Positions 29,439 to 38,230 of a DNA stretch of 64,000 nt are shown here, one piece after another. Position 1 is the stretch's first letter, and the number at the start of each line of letters is the position of its first letter. The notes beneath the pieces were generated by a model. That model was not told the DNA's origin. It saw only the letters and a program-made list of their open reading frames with translations, and did not search any database. This DNA is from JBDSLU01 sp963844435 (GTDB taxonomy: Bacteria; Acidobacteriota; Vicinamibacteria; Vicinamibacterales; Vicinamibacteraceae): the NCBI GenBank assembly GCA_963844435.1, contig CAWJOG010000021.1, positions 124,001 through 188,000 on the forward strand, in the 5' to 3' direction. The translations under genes were made by a program, and so were the position numbers.

Positions 29439-30248
29439 GTGAGCACTGTGCGAACCCGCCGCGCCTTCGTCACGGCCGCTGCCGTCGGCGCGTCGTGGCT
29501 GCTGGCGGCGCAGACCGCTGCGCTGGTGGCCCAGCGCCGCGCGGTGACGCCCGTCTCCGGCTATCGCGTCGTCAACGCCTATCCGCACGATCCGGATGCG
29601 TACACGCAGGGCCTGATCTATCGCGGCGGCTTTCTCTACGAGAGCACCGGCCGCAACGGCCAGTCGACGCTGCGCAAGGTGAAGCTCGAAACCGGCGCCG
29701 TGGTCCAGCAGCGGCGCATCGACGCGGCGCATTTCGCCGAGGGCCTGACCGAGTGGAAAGGCCGGCTGTACCAGCTCACCTGGCAGTCGAAGGTGGCGTT
29801 CGTCTACGACCTCGCCACCTTCGCGCCGGTCCGGACACTGCGGTATCCCGGCGAAGGCTGGGGGCTGACCGCGGCGCCGGACGGCCTGATTCTCAGCGAC
29901 GGCACCGCCGACCTGCGCGTCCTCGATCCGGAAACGTTCCGCGAGATCCGCCGGGTGACTGTGCGCGACGCCGGTGTGCCGATCGATCAATTGAACGAGC
30001 TGGAGTTCGTGCGCGGCGAGGTGTGGGCCAACGTGTGGCACACCGACCGGATCGCCCGCATCGCGCCGCAGACCGGCCGCGTCGTCGGCTGGATCGATCT
30101 GAGCGGCCTGATGTCGACCTACCGCCTCGAAGCCGAGGCGGTGCTGAACGGCATCGCCTACGACGCCGCGACGCAGCGGCTGTTCGTCACCGGCAAGCTG
30201 TGGCCGCGCCTCTTCGAGATCCAGGTCGTGGTCAAGCCCGCTCGTTGA
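29439..30248 (+). CDS. Glutaminyl-peptide cyclotransferase (glutamine cyclotransferase)
   Basis: Exported beta-propeller enzyme that converts N-terminal glutamine of peptides to pyroglutamate. Intact 269-residue frame. The signal region (RRAFVTAAAVGASWLLAAQT) has a twin arginine. The catalytic fold shows VVNAYPHDPDAYTQGLIYRG, FLYESTGRNGQSTLRKV, AEGLTEWKGRLYQLTWQS, GEGWGLTAAPDGLILSDGT, INELEFVRGE-like LNELEFVRGEVWANVW and NGIAYDAATQRLFVTGKLWP. Start GTG 29439 faces the divergent GTG of DUF3179 across 48 bases. Its 3' end overlaps the convergent SDR gene by 17 bases. Confidence 0.92.
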   Translation: MSTVRTRRAFVTAAAVGASWLLAAQTAALVAQRRAVTPVSGYRVVNAYPHDPDAYTQGLIYRGGFLYESTGRNGQSTLRKVKLETGAVVQQRRIDAAHFAEGLTEWKGRLYQLTWQSKVAFVYDLATFAPVRTLRYPGEGWGLTAAPDGLILSDGTADLRVLDPETFREIRRVTVRDAGVPIDQLNELEFVRGEVWANVWHTDRIARIAPQTGRVVGWIDLSGLMSTYRLEAEAVLNGIAYDAATQRLFVTGKLWPRLFEIQVVVKPAR

Positions 30249-31014
30249 CAGCTGTCCCGCCGGGCCGGACCCGCACGATCTGCCCGGTGACGTGCGCGGC
30301 CGCCTCGCTCACGAGAGCCCTGACGACGCGTGCGGTGTCCTGCGGCGACGCCACGGTGCCGGTCGACGACGCCGCCTCGAGCGCCGCCTTCACGCTGGCC
30401 GTCATCCAGCCGGTGTCGGTCGGGCCGGGATCGACGGCGTTCACGGTGATGTGTCGATCGGCCAGCTCCGCGCTGAGTGACACGGTCAGCACATCGAGCG
30501 CGGCCTTGGTGACGGCGTAGGCGAGTTCACCTGGCATCGGACCGAGGCCCTGTCCCGACGTGATGTTGACGATTCGGCCCGGCGAGCCGGCGACCTTGTG
30601 ACGGGCAAACTCGGCACACAGCAGCACCGCGGCCCGGGCGTTGACCGCGAAGTGGCGATCCAGCTGGGACGCGTCGACCCGCTCGATGCCGCCCGCCTCC
30701 CAGTGGGCGGCGTTGTTGACCAGGATGTCCACTCGTCCGAAGCGCCGCCGCGCGGCCGCGAACAGCGCGGCGGGCGCCGTGGGATCGGATAAGTCCAGCT
30801 CGCACCCATCGGCCTCCGCGTGACTCCGAAGCTCCTGCAGGAGAGCTTCCGGCATGGCGGCATCGCCTCCCCAGGACTGCGCCTCGTCGTAGCGTCGAAG
30901 GAAGGACACGAAGACGTTGGCCCCGGCCCGGGCCAGCTCGCGGGCGATCGCGGCGCCAATCCCCGCACGGCGTCCGACGCCCGTCACGAGCGCTACGCGA
31001 TCCTTCAGGTCCAT
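30232..31014 (-). CDS. Short-chain dehydrogenase/reductase (SDR)
   Basis: Intact 260-residue classical SDR oxidoreductase. The nucleotide-binding glycine motif reads TGVGRRAGIGAAIA, the NNAA strand VDILVNNAAHWEAGG, the catalytic Ser lies in IVNITSGQGLG and the Tyr-x3-Lys pair in ELAYAVTKAALD. VNAVDPGPTDTGWM is the usual PG segment. An unusual insert follows the cofactor strand (RRYDEAQSWGGDAAMPEAL). Substrate unknown; it resembles 3-ketoacyl reductase-type SDRs. Start ATG 31014 has no clear ribosome site. Confidence 0.93.
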   Translation of the reverse strand: MDLKDRVALVTGVGRRAGIGAAIARELARAGANVFVSFLRRYDEAQSWGGDAAMPEALLQELRSHAEADGCELDLSDPTAPAALFAAARRRFGRVDILVNNAAHWEAGGIERVDASQLDRHFAVNARAAVLLCAEFARHKVAGSPGRIVNITSGQGLGPMPGELAYAVTKAALDVLTVSLSAELADRHITVNAVDPGPTDTGWMTASVKAALEAASSTGTVASPQDTARVVRALVSEAAAHVTGQIVRVRPGGTAVNERA

Positions 31015-31126
31015 GTGAGGCGTCCTTCAGCGTGCTGCGGCCGGTGACGCGACCGATCGGCGGGACCATCGTATGATCGGCGCCCGTCAGCCGCCGCACT
31101 CGAGCGGGAGGCAGAAAGGAACGTTC

Positions 31127-31663
31127 ATGACGATGTCTCGTGTGTTGGCGCTCTGCGCCGCCTGTTACGTCGCTGGTGTCCTGACGCAGGCCGGCCTCGC
31201 CCAGGGGAAGAAGCCTGCCTTCGATGCCACTATCTTCGAAGGCAGCGCGCCCGCCGTCGGAACGAAGTTCCTCGACGGAGCGCTGGCGCTGGCGGAGCAG
31301 GGGAGCTGGGAACGCATCGCCGTCGGCCGCGCCTGGTACCTCGGCGGCGACAAGGCGAAGGGCCAGCAGATCTTCGACGGCGTGACTTCCAGCAAGAAGG
31401 TCGAAGGCAGCGACTGGTTCCGCATCGGCCGCGTCTATGCCGAGGCCGGCGAGTGGCCCAAGGCCAGCGAGGCGTTCGACAAGGCGATGGCGAGGAACGC
31501 CGACGACGATTCCGGCAGCATCGAGTACGGCGCCTTCGCCAATCTGAACAACGACCGCGCCAAAGCCGAAGGCCTGTTCCGGACGGCGATCCAGAAGAAG
31601 CCGAAGGAGTTCTGGCACTGGGTCAACGCCGGCGGCTCGTACCTCGGCGTCAAGCCGCAGTAG
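31127..31663 (+). CDS. Exported TPR-like hypothetical protein
   Basis: 178-residue secreted protein. ATG 31127 follows GAAAGGA and opens a signal peptide ending near GLAQG. The rest holds helical repeats like TPR (GVTSSKKVEGSDWFRIGRVY, then AEAGEWPKASEAFDKAMARN and NLNNDRAKAEGLFRTAIQKK). A TATGAT box lies at 31072-31077. No catalytic domain; probably a periplasmic interaction protein. Confidence 0.8.
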   Translation: MTMSRVLALCAACYVAGVLTQAGLAQGKKPAFDATIFEGSAPAVGTKFLDGALALAEQGSWERIAVGRAWYLGGDKAKGQQIFDGVTSSKKVEGSDWFRIGRVYAEAGEWPKASEAFDKAMARNADDDSGSIEYGAFANLNNDRAKAEGLFRTAIQKKPKEFWHWVNAGGSYLGVKPQ

Positions 31664-31673
31664 CCGGACCTGC

Positions 31674-32159
31674 TCAGTCGAACGCGAAGGCCGTCTGATC
31701 GCCGAGGAGCACCTGGATCCGGGCCGTGACCGACGCCCCGTCGATCAGCAGCTCCGCCGCGGTGATCGGGAGCCTGAAGCGGCGCGGGCCCGCGCTGCCA
31801 GGGTTCACGTAGAGCACGCCGTCGCGCTCGGCGACGAGCGGCTGGTGCGAGTGGCCCGACAGGACGACGCGTAGGTCGCGGGCACGCGGGTCGAGGTCGA
31901 GCGCGTTCAGATCGTGCAGGACGTAGATCGCGACGCCGGCGATGCGTGACTCGAGTCGTCTCGGCAGGCGTGCCGCCCACGCATCGATGTCCACGTTGCC
32001 GCGGATCGCGGTGGTCGGGGCCATCGTGGCCAACGTGTCGAGGATCGCGGGATCGCCGACGTCGCCGGCATGGACGATGTGGTCGCTGCCGGCGAGGAAC
32101 GCGATGGCTTCCGGTCGCAGCAGACCGTGCGTATCGGCGATGAGCCCCACGCGCAGCAT
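31674..32159 (-). CDS. Metallophosphoesterase, YfcE/MJ0936 family
   Basis: Intact 161-residue calcineurin-like phosphoesterase. Metal ligands are visible in order: LIADTHGLLRPE (D-x-H), IVHAGDVGDP (G-D), AIRGNVDID (GN-D), YVLHDLNALD and VVLSGHSHQPL (GHSH). Family members are small phosphodiesterases acting on model substrates. The ATG at 32159 overlaps the stop of the upstream membrane-protein gene (TGATG). Last gene of a three-gene coupled operon beginning with a GNAT gene. Confidence 0.92.
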   Translation of the reverse strand: MLRVGLIADTHGLLRPEAIAFLAGSDHIVHAGDVGDPAILDTLATMAPTTAIRGNVDIDAWAARLPRRLESRIAGVAIYVLHDLNALDLDPRARDLRVVLSGHSHQPLVAERDGVLYVNPGSAGPRRFRLPITAAELLIDGASVTARIQVLLGDQTAFAFD

Positions 32160-32566
32160 CAGTCCGCCCTGGCGCGGCCCATCACAGCCACGACGACGGC
32201 CGCGACGTTGGCGATCGCGAACATCGCGGCGCCGACCGCCCACCACCAGTAGAACGCCGAGAACGCCGAGGCGAGCAGCAGCCCGAGCCCAAGCCCCGCC
32301 GCGAACGTCAGGCCGGCAGCCGCACCGGTGCGTTGCCGCGCCCACAGCGCGAGCCGCTCGCGTCGCCGCCACAGGCCGGCGTGCAGCCACGTCGATCCCG
32401 CGACCAGCGGCAGGACGCCCATCGCATCCACCAACGACACCGCGTGGCCCGGGCTGATCGGCAGAAGCGCCGGTCCCTCGACGTCAGCCGGAAGAGCGAG
32501 GACCGCGATTCCCGCTGCAATCCCCACCGCGGGTCCGGCGGGCCACCACTCGCGGCGTCCGGCCAT
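32159..32566 (-). CDS. Small membrane protein of unknown function
   Basis: 135-residue protein with about four membrane segments: PAVGIAAGIAVLALPADVEG, VSLVDAMGVLPLVAGSTWLH, GAAAGLTFAAGLGLGLLLAS and WWWAVGAAMFAIANVAAVVV. No family recognised. Its start overlaps the GNAT stop and its stop overlaps the phosphoesterase start, both as TGATG. Confidence 0.7.
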   Translation of the reverse strand: MAGRREWWPAGPAVGIAAGIAVLALPADVEGPALLPISPGHAVSLVDAMGVLPLVAGSTWLHAGLWRRRERLALWARQRTGAAAGLTFAAGLGLGLLLASAFSAFYWWWAVGAAMFAIANVAAVVVAVMGRARAD

Positions 32567-33138
32567 CACACCTGGCTCGACTTCGGCGCGGAGCGCACAG
32601 ACGCCAGCAACCGCTCCGCGTCGTCCCACACGACGCGCCACTGCATCTGCGATCCACCACCGGGCGGTTCGACCGCGGCGCGTTCGACTTCGCGGCCGCC
32701 GACGCTGGCGTAGAACCGCCGGGCGGCGACGTTCGCTTCGAAGACGTACAGATGGATGCGCTCGCCCGGGTAACGACGCGCGGTTTCGAGCGCCGCCGCT
32801 TCGAGGAGCCGGCGTCCGATACCCCGGCCCTTGAAGCCGGGCAGCACGTGCAGGTTGTCGACAAGCGTGCCCCAGGTCGCGTCGTCGCCGCCGAGCATGT
32901 AGACGAACCCGACCGGACCGGTCTCCGGCCTCCGCGATGAAGCCGTAGTCGGCAGTCGACCGGGTCGCCGAGCCGACTCGGTCCAGGCCTGCCGGCGTTC
33001 CGTGGCGATGTCGCCGTCGAGATACTCGTCGCGGAGCATGCCGCGATAGGCATCCCGCCAGCTCGTGGCATGGAGATCCGCCACGGTAACGGCATCCGCG
33101 GCAACGATGGGCCGGATGGTGATCTCTCCTCGATCCAT
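32566..33138 (-). CDS. GNAT-family N-acetyltransferase with a compensated frameshift
   Basis: 190-residue GNAT acetyltransferase. The acetyl-CoA site is NLHVLPGFKGRGIGRRLLEA, preceded by GFVYMLGGDDATWGTLVD and followed by HLYVFEANVAARRFYASVGG. N-terminal strand ITIRPIVAADAVTVADLHAT and WRDAYRGMLRDEYLD fit the family. The frame is open throughout, but residues for 32935-32985 make sense only in another frame (DYGFIAEAGD), so two compensating indels are likely. Start ATG 33138. First gene of the coupled operon. Substrate unknown. Confidence 0.88.
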   Translation of the reverse strand: MDRGEITIRPIVAADAVTVADLHATSWRDAYRGMLRDEYLDGDIATERRQAWTESARRPGRLPTTASSRRPETGPVGFVYMLGGDDATWGTLVDNLHVLPGFKGRGIGRRLLEAAALETARRYPGERIHLYVFEANVAARRFYASVGGREVERAAVEPPGGGSQMQWRVVWDDAERLLASVRSAPKSSQV

Positions 33139-33201
33139 GGGACGTTCCGTCGTATAACTCGGCGGACAGACCACTTCGATCCGCTCGAAAGGACAGCCAG
33201 T

Positions 33202-34381
33202 ATGTTCCGGATCAGCCTGCGATCTGCCGCCCTGAGCGCCGCTGCCGCCGCGCTCGCCGCCGTGTCGCTCCAAGCCGGGGTGCCGGCCACCCCCGCCGAC
33301 CATCCACCGCCGCTGGCCATCGGCGCGCCGGCGCCCGACTTCTCGCTGCCCGGCATCGACGGCAAGACCTACACCCTGGCCAGCTTCAAGGACGCCAAGG
33401 CGCTGGTCGTGATCTTCACCGCGGTCCATTGTCCGACGGCGGAGGTCTACGAAGGCCGCATCAAGACGCTGGTCGCCGACTACACGGCGAAGGGCGTGGC
33501 GTTCGCGGTGATCCAGCCGAACAACGCCAAGGCGGTGCGCCTGGACGAGATGGGCTACACCGACCTCGGCGACTCGATCGAGGACATGAAGACGCGCGCC
33601 GAGCATCGCGCCTTCAACTTCCCGTTCCTCTACGACGGCGAGACGCAGGAGGTCAGCGCGAAGTACGGCCCGGTCGCGACGCCGCACGTCTTCGTCTTCG
33701 ACCAGGCGCGCACGCTGCGCTACCAGGGACGCATCGACAGCAGCCCGCGTGAGGTCTACGCCAAGGTCGCGGATACGCGGCTGGCGCTGGACGCCGTGCT
33801 CGTCCGGCGGCAAGGTGCCCGTCGAGAAGACGCCGACCGTCGGCTGCTCGATCAAGTGGCTGGAGAAGACCGCGTCGACCAGCTCCGAGCAGGACCAGAT
33901 CAAGAAGGAGCCGGTGACGTTGACCACCGTCGACGCCGCCGGCCTCGAGGCGCTGGTCAAGAACGCCGACAGCGGCAAGACGCGCCTGATCAACTTCTGG
34001 GCGACATGGTGCGCGCCGTGCACGGCGGAGTTCCCCGACCTGCAGGCGACCTGGCGGATGTACCGGAAGCGCCCGTTCGAGCTGGTCACCGTCGCCATCA
34101 ACTTTCCCGACGAGGAGACCGGCGTCCGCAAGTTCCTCGAGGCGCAGCACGCCACCACGAAGAACCTGCTGTTCGGGACGACCGATCCCTACGAGCTGAT
34201 GAAGGTGGTCGATCCGGACTGGAACGGCTCGGTGCCGTACTCGATGGTGGTCGCGCCCGGCGGCAAGGTGCTGTTCAAGGGCAACGGCACGCTCGACGTG
34301 CTGAAGACGCGCCGCCTGATCCTCGCGAGCTTCCCCGACGACGACTACGTCGGCCAGAACGCCTACTGGAACAGCAAGTAG
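33202..34381 (+). CDS. Two-domain redoxin-thioredoxin fusion, one frameshift
   Basis: Exported thiol protein of about 393 residues. ATG 33202 follows AAAGGA and opens a signal peptide ending near SLQAG. Domain 1 (about residues 35-195) is a redoxin (APAPDFSLPGIDGKTYTLAS), but the usual CxxC is reduced to one Cys in FTAVHCPTAEVYEGR. Domain 2 (about residues 225-390) is a TlpA/ResA-like thioredoxin with an intact WCAPC in INFWATWCAPCTAEFPDLQ, and GSVPYSMVVAPGGKVLFKG with the cis-Pro. An extra C near 33803 breaks the frame between domains. Divergent from the GNAT operon. Confidence 0.85.
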
Positions 34382-34384
34382 GTC

Positions 34385-34817
34385 GCGCTGGCAGCCGGGT
34401 GAAGCGCGCGCGTCGCGCGAGATAGCCGAGGCGCGCCGTCACGCCGCGGCGAGGGTGACCTGCGTGAGCATGCTCGAGCCGATTGTCGTCGGCGTGCGGA
34501 TGCATCGGCTGACGGACTGCCGTAGGCGTGCACCAGGGCGTCCAGGCCAGCGCTGGCGACGTCGTCGGTGCACAGGTGGAGCTCGTGTCGCCGCCGCCAG
34601 TGCGCGTGAGGATGCACCAGCCATACGCGTCGGCAGCGCGGACAGCGCGAAGACGTCGCCAGCGCCGAGTCGCGATCGGAACCGCCGTGCATCGATCGGT
34701 GCAGCAACGTCAGGACGTCCCGCAGGACACAGCGGTCCGAGACGACTGCCAGTTCAGACGTCGTGGCGGCCTCTCCGGCTCGCGGCTGTAGAGGATCGCG
34801 TGGGCACCGTTGATCAT
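34385..34817 (-). pseudogene. VOC/glyoxalase-family protein, frameshifted
   Basis: Remnant or error-damaged member of the VOC superfamily. The ATG at 34817, after GAGGAG, gives the typical start MINGAHAILYSREPE. Further pieces in other frames are VLRDVL, HELHLCTDDVAS (a conserved strand with a metal ligand), SSMLTQVTLAA and ARLGYLARRA, in the order found in about 125-residue family members. No single frame covers more than a third. At least four frame changes occur. It lies 38 bases after the other VOC gene, as a second copy or operon partner. The exact 3' end is uncertain. Confidence 0.6.
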
Positions 34818-34854
34818 CGGCAACTCCTCAGCGAGGGTGATCGCGTCCACCGGT

Positions 34855-35277
34855 TCAGCCCAATGAATCGAGCCCGGGGTTGAAGGCGACCTCCCACAGG
34901 TGGCCGTCGGGATCCTGGAAGTAACCCGCGTAGCCGCCGTAGAAGGTTGGCTGCGCCGTCTTCACGATCGTGGCGCCGGCGCGCTCCGCCTGGCGCATCA
35001 GTTCGTCGACCTCCGCTTCGGAGGCGACGTTGTGGGCGAGCGAGAACTCTGTGGCGCTCGGCGGCTGCAGCGGCAGGCCGCTGTCCGCGGCGAGGCTCCG
35101 CCGCGGCCAGAGCGCGAGCTTGAGGCCCGGCTGCAGGTTGAAGAACGCGACCGCGCCGTTCTCGAATTCGGATCCGACGATCCCCTTCGTGGCCAGCCCC
35201 AGGCCGTCCCGGTAGAACGCGACCGCGCGCTCGAGGTCATCGACGCCGAGCGTGATGAAGGTGATTCGTGGCTGCAT
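34855..35277 (-). CDS. VOC/glyoxalase-family protein
   Basis: Intact 140-residue protein of the glyoxalase/bleomycin-resistance/dioxygenase superfamily. Paired beta-alpha-beta modules are visible: RITFITLGVDDLERAVAFYR with DGLGLATKGIVG, then FSLAHNVASEAEVDELMRQA and FYGGYAGYFQDPDGHLWEVA. His, Glu and similar ligands in HLWEV and EFSLAH could bind a metal. Function unknown. It follows the serine hydrolase gene (10 bases) on the same strand. Confidence 0.92.
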   Translation of the reverse strand: MQPRITFITLGVDDLERAVAFYRDGLGLATKGIVGSEFENGAVAFFNLQPGLKLALWPRRSLAADSGLPLQPPSATEFSLAHNVASEAEVDELMRQAERAGATIVKTAQPTFYGGYAGYFQDPDGHLWEVAFNPGLDSLG

Positions 35278-35287
35278 GCGGCCGACC

Positions 35288-36401
35288 TCAGCGCGCGCCA
35301 GTAGTGGCCGGCGCGTCCTGCAGGTAGAGCGCCGCGACGCCGCGGGCCAGGTCGCGCACGTCGGCGTCGTCCATGTTCATCAGCACGATGACGCTGACGC
35401 GGTCGTCCGGGAACCGCGCGTACTCGGAGATGAACCCCGGCAGCGAGCCGCCGTGGTGCACCTGCCGGCGGCCGTTCAACGGATCGAGGGCCCAGCCGAA
35501 CCCGTAGGGATGCGTGGTGCCGTCGGTGAGCGTGACGGGCGTCCACATGTCGCGCCGGGTGGCTTCCGGCAGCGGCGTGTCCGTATACAGGCGCGCCTCC
35601 CACTTCGCAAGGTCGGTCACCGTCGACAGGAACGCGCCGCTCGGCCGCAGCGCCGTCCAGTTGGCGGCCTCGCGCGGATCGTCGTTGTTGGTGTAGCCGG
35701 TGGCGCGGTTCGCGAGCGTCTGCGTCGTGTTGGTCGGCCAGGTCGAGCGCATGCCGACTGGCTCGAAGACCTTCAGGCGGAGGTAGTCCGCCCACGGCGT
35801 GCCGGACACGCGGCTGATGATCTCGGCGAGCGCGAAGTAGCCGGTGTTGCAGTACTCCCACTTCGAGCCCGTCGGGAAGCGCAGCGGCAGCGGATACGCG
35901 CTGCGCACCACGTCGATGTCGGGCTGCACCTTCCACGGGTCGAAGGCCGGGCGCCTCGCGCTGGATGCCGGAGGTGTGGGTCAGCAGATGGCGGATCGTG
36001 ATGCCGCTCCACGACGGCGGCGTGCCGTCGAGGTGCTTGCTGACGGGATCGTCGATGCGGAGCCTTCCCTCCTGGACCAGCAGCATGATCCCGGTGGCGA
36101 TGAACTGCTTGCTGACCGACCCGATCTTGTAGACCGTTTCCGGCGTCGCGGCGGCGCCGCTCTTGCGATCGGCGACGCCGTAGCCGGCGATCTTCACGAT
36201 CTTCCCGTCCCGAAGCACGGCGAGCGACAGCCCAGGGATCTTCTGCCGCTGCATCTCGGCGCGGATGTATTCGTCGGTCCGGTCGACCGGCGCGGCCGCT
36301 GCCTGCCGCGAGCCGTGTGGCGCCGCGACCGGATGGGCAGCCGTGATCAGCGCTGTTGCGAACAGCGCGACGAGGGCGAGCGGCGTTCGCAGACGTGTCA
36401 T
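35288..36401 (-). CDS. Serine hydrolase, beta-lactamase class C-like, frameshifted
   Basis: Secreted penicillin-binding-protein-fold esterase or peptidase. The signal peptide starts at ATG 36401 (MTRLRTPLALVALFATALIT). Motifs are IPGLSLAVLRDGKIVKIAGYG, the SxxK catalytic pair in YKIGSVSKQFIATGIMLL, the YxN-like WEYCNTGYFALAEIISRVS and the HGG triad in QVHHGGSLPGFISEYARFP. An extra C near 35957 breaks the frame at QREAP. C-terminus VAALYLQDAPATTGAR. Role is probably cell-wall or ester turnover; substrate unknown. Confidence 0.88.
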
Positions 36402-36424
36402 GGTCCGAGCTCCGAAGGGGAGTC

Positions 36425-37178
36425 CTAATACAGCCACACGCGGCCACCGCCGCGCAACTGCGCCCCGGCCTGCGTCGTCCGCTGCTCGACGCCGAACAGC
36501 CACTGGCGCTCCGGACGCATGGCATACAGCCGCAGGGCCTCGATTCGCGACGGCGGAACCGGGCACGAGATGCCGAGGACTTCCTGCCAGGCCGTTCGCC
36601 ACAGCGACGGCCGGATGTGAATCGGATCGACGCCGTACCACGACGGCCTGAGGTGCAGGAAGCGCGCGCCATGGGCGCGGGCCAATTCCGCCAGGCCGGC
36701 GTTCACCTGCTCCGCCGTCACAAGGAGCGCCGGGAAGGAGAGTCGACACGATGGAAAGAAGACCGACCGGACCAGATGGAACTTCGCCGGCGACAGCCGC
36801 CGGATGTTGTCCATCGGCAGATCCGTGAGGACGACGTCATCCGAGACGCGAGCGAGCCGCGTCAGCGCCTCGTCGATCCAGGCCAGAATCTGCTCGGGCG
36901 GGAAGCCGTAGACGATGTCGTTGCCGATGTCGGTGACGAGCGCCTTGGTGGGGACGGCCGGTGTCGACTCCAGCTGCTGCCAGATCTCCAGATTGGAGGA
37001 TGGCCGGCAATCGCCGGAACAGGAAGGAGCTGTCGGCTCCGTACGAGCGCCCGTGGCCGAGCGCCGCGACGACCTGGACGTCCGGCCCCCAGGCCGTCCG
37101 CGCGGTCGCGACCACCGTCTGGAATCCGCGGGTCAGGTTGCTCGCACCGAGCGCAACCACGCGGGCGACGCTGGTCAC
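36425..37178 (-). CDS. SGNH/GDSL-type hydrolase, frameshifted
   Basis: Cytoplasmic SGNH hydrolase of about 250 residues. Block I is VARVVALGASNLTRGFQTVV (Ser in GASN), block III is ALVTDIGNDIVYGFPPEQ (GND), and block V is YGVDPIHIRPSLW (catalytic Asp and His). The start GTG 37178 has TACACT six bases upstream and no ribosome site. Frame changes are near 37000 (an extra base in LPAIL-NLEIWQQL) and about 36830. Ends RGGGRVWLY. Probable esterase or lipase. It faces the cyclase gene divergently across 49 bases. Confidence 0.78.
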
Positions 37179-37184
37179 GAGCCG

Positions 37185-37190
37185 AGTGTA
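37185..37190 (-). promoter_or_regulatory. TACACT -10-like box directly before the SGNH hydrolase gene
   Basis: On the minus strand TACACT ends six bases before the GTG at 37178, with no ribosome site between. Identical in layout to the box before DUF3179 at 29397-29402. Confidence 0.45.
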
Positions 37191-37192
37191 GC

Positions 37193-37221
37193 TTGCCGCG
37201 CGTCGTGATTGCAGTGATGAT
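37193..37221 (+). promoter_or_regulatory. Candidate promoter of the cyclase gene
   Basis: TTGCCG (37193-37198) and GATGAT (37216-37221) are separated by 17 bases; the -10 ends six bases before ATG 37228. It overlaps the promoter box of the divergent SGNH gene. Confidence 0.4.
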
Positions 37222-37227
37222 CCCGCC

Positions 37228-38181
37228 ATGTCCATCCGCACGCTCGTCGCTCCGATCCTGATGCTCGTGGCCACCGCCGCACCCGCGGCCGCGCAAGGCT
37301 GGAACACGCCCGCCGACGCGCAGCGGTGTCCGTCCAAGTGGGGCGCGGCCGATACGCGGGGCTCCGCCAACCACGTCAAGCCGGCATCGGTGCTGGCGGC
37401 GATGCAGCTGGTGAAGACCGGCCAGATCATCGAGCTGGGGCGCGTCCTGGAAGGCACGATGCCGGTCTTCGGCACGCGGCGTTTCGACCTGCACACCAAG
37501 CGCACGGTCATCAACGCGGGGCGCAACAGGCGCGGCTCCAACGAGGAGCTCGTCGTCTCCGAAATCGGGCAGGTGGGCACACAGTTCGATGCCTTCCCGC
37601 ACCAGATGATCGGCAACAGCTTCTACAACTGCGTGCCGATCGAGGGCAACGAGACCCGCTCCGGCTTTGGCAAGCTGGGCGTCGAGAGCGTCGGTTCGCT
37701 GATCGCCCGCGGCGTGCTGATCGACGTGGCGGCGCTTAAGGGTGTCCCGGTGCTTCCGGACAACTACGAGATCACGCCTCAGGACCTGGAGCAGGCGCTG
37801 GCGAGGCAGAAGCTGACGCTGAAGCCGGGCGACGCGATCCTGATCCACACCGGCTGGGGCACGCTGTGGAACGTGGACAACGCGCGCTACGTGAAGACGT
37901 GCCCGGGGATCGGGGTCGCCGCCGCGGAGTGGCTGGCGAAGCAGGATCCGCTGCTCGTCGGCGCCGACAACTGGCCCGTCGAGGTCGGTCCCAACCCCGA
38001 TCCCGATCTGTCGCTGCCGGTGCACCAGATCATGCTGGTGGTCAACGGCATCCACATCCTCGAGAACATGAAGCTCGACGCGCTCGCCTCCGAACGCGTG
38101 CACGAATTCGCGTTCGTCGTGCAGCCGCTGAAGATCAAGGGCGGGACGGGATCGACGGTGGCGCCGATCGCGATCCGGTAG
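37228..38181 (+). CDS. Secreted cyclase-family (kynurenine formamidase-like) protein
   Basis: Intact 317-residue exported protein of the cyclase/kynurenine formamidase family, with a signal peptide ending near APAAAQG. Family features: WGAADTRGSANHVKPASVLA, IIELGRVLEGTMPVFGTR, and the metal-binding region, which reads QVGTQFDAFPHQM, so the first His of the usual HxGTHxDxPxH is Gln. Later parts include GVLIDVAALKGVPVLPDNY, DAILIHTGWGTLW and LPVHQIMLVVNGIHILENM. Likely a metal-dependent amide or lactone hydrolase. The variant ligand set is common enough in secreted members to be functional. Confidence 0.9.
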   Translation: MSIRTLVAPILMLVATAAPAAAQGWNTPADAQRCPSKWGAADTRGSANHVKPASVLAAMQLVKTGQIIELGRVLEGTMPVFGTRRFDLHTKRTVINAGRNRRGSNEELVVSEIGQVGTQFDAFPHQMIGNSFYNCVPIEGNETRSGFGKLGVESVGSLIARGVLIDVAALKGVPVLPDNYEITPQDLEQALARQKLTLKPGDAILIHTGWGTLWNVDNARYVKTCPGIGVAAAEWLAKQDPLLVGADNWPVEVGPNPDPDLSLPVHQIMLVVNGIHILENMKLDALASERVHEFAFVVQPLKIKGGTGSTVAPIAIR

Positions 38182-38230
38182 CGGACCGCGCGCGGTCCGG
38201 GAGGACCGGCGCGATCCCGATCGGTCGAAC

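Noticed and set aside
34455..34883. Plus-strand open frame next to the second VOC gene
   Set aside because: The minus strand carries the VOC start MINGAHAILYS with a ribosome site and further VOC blocks; the plus frame is a shadow.
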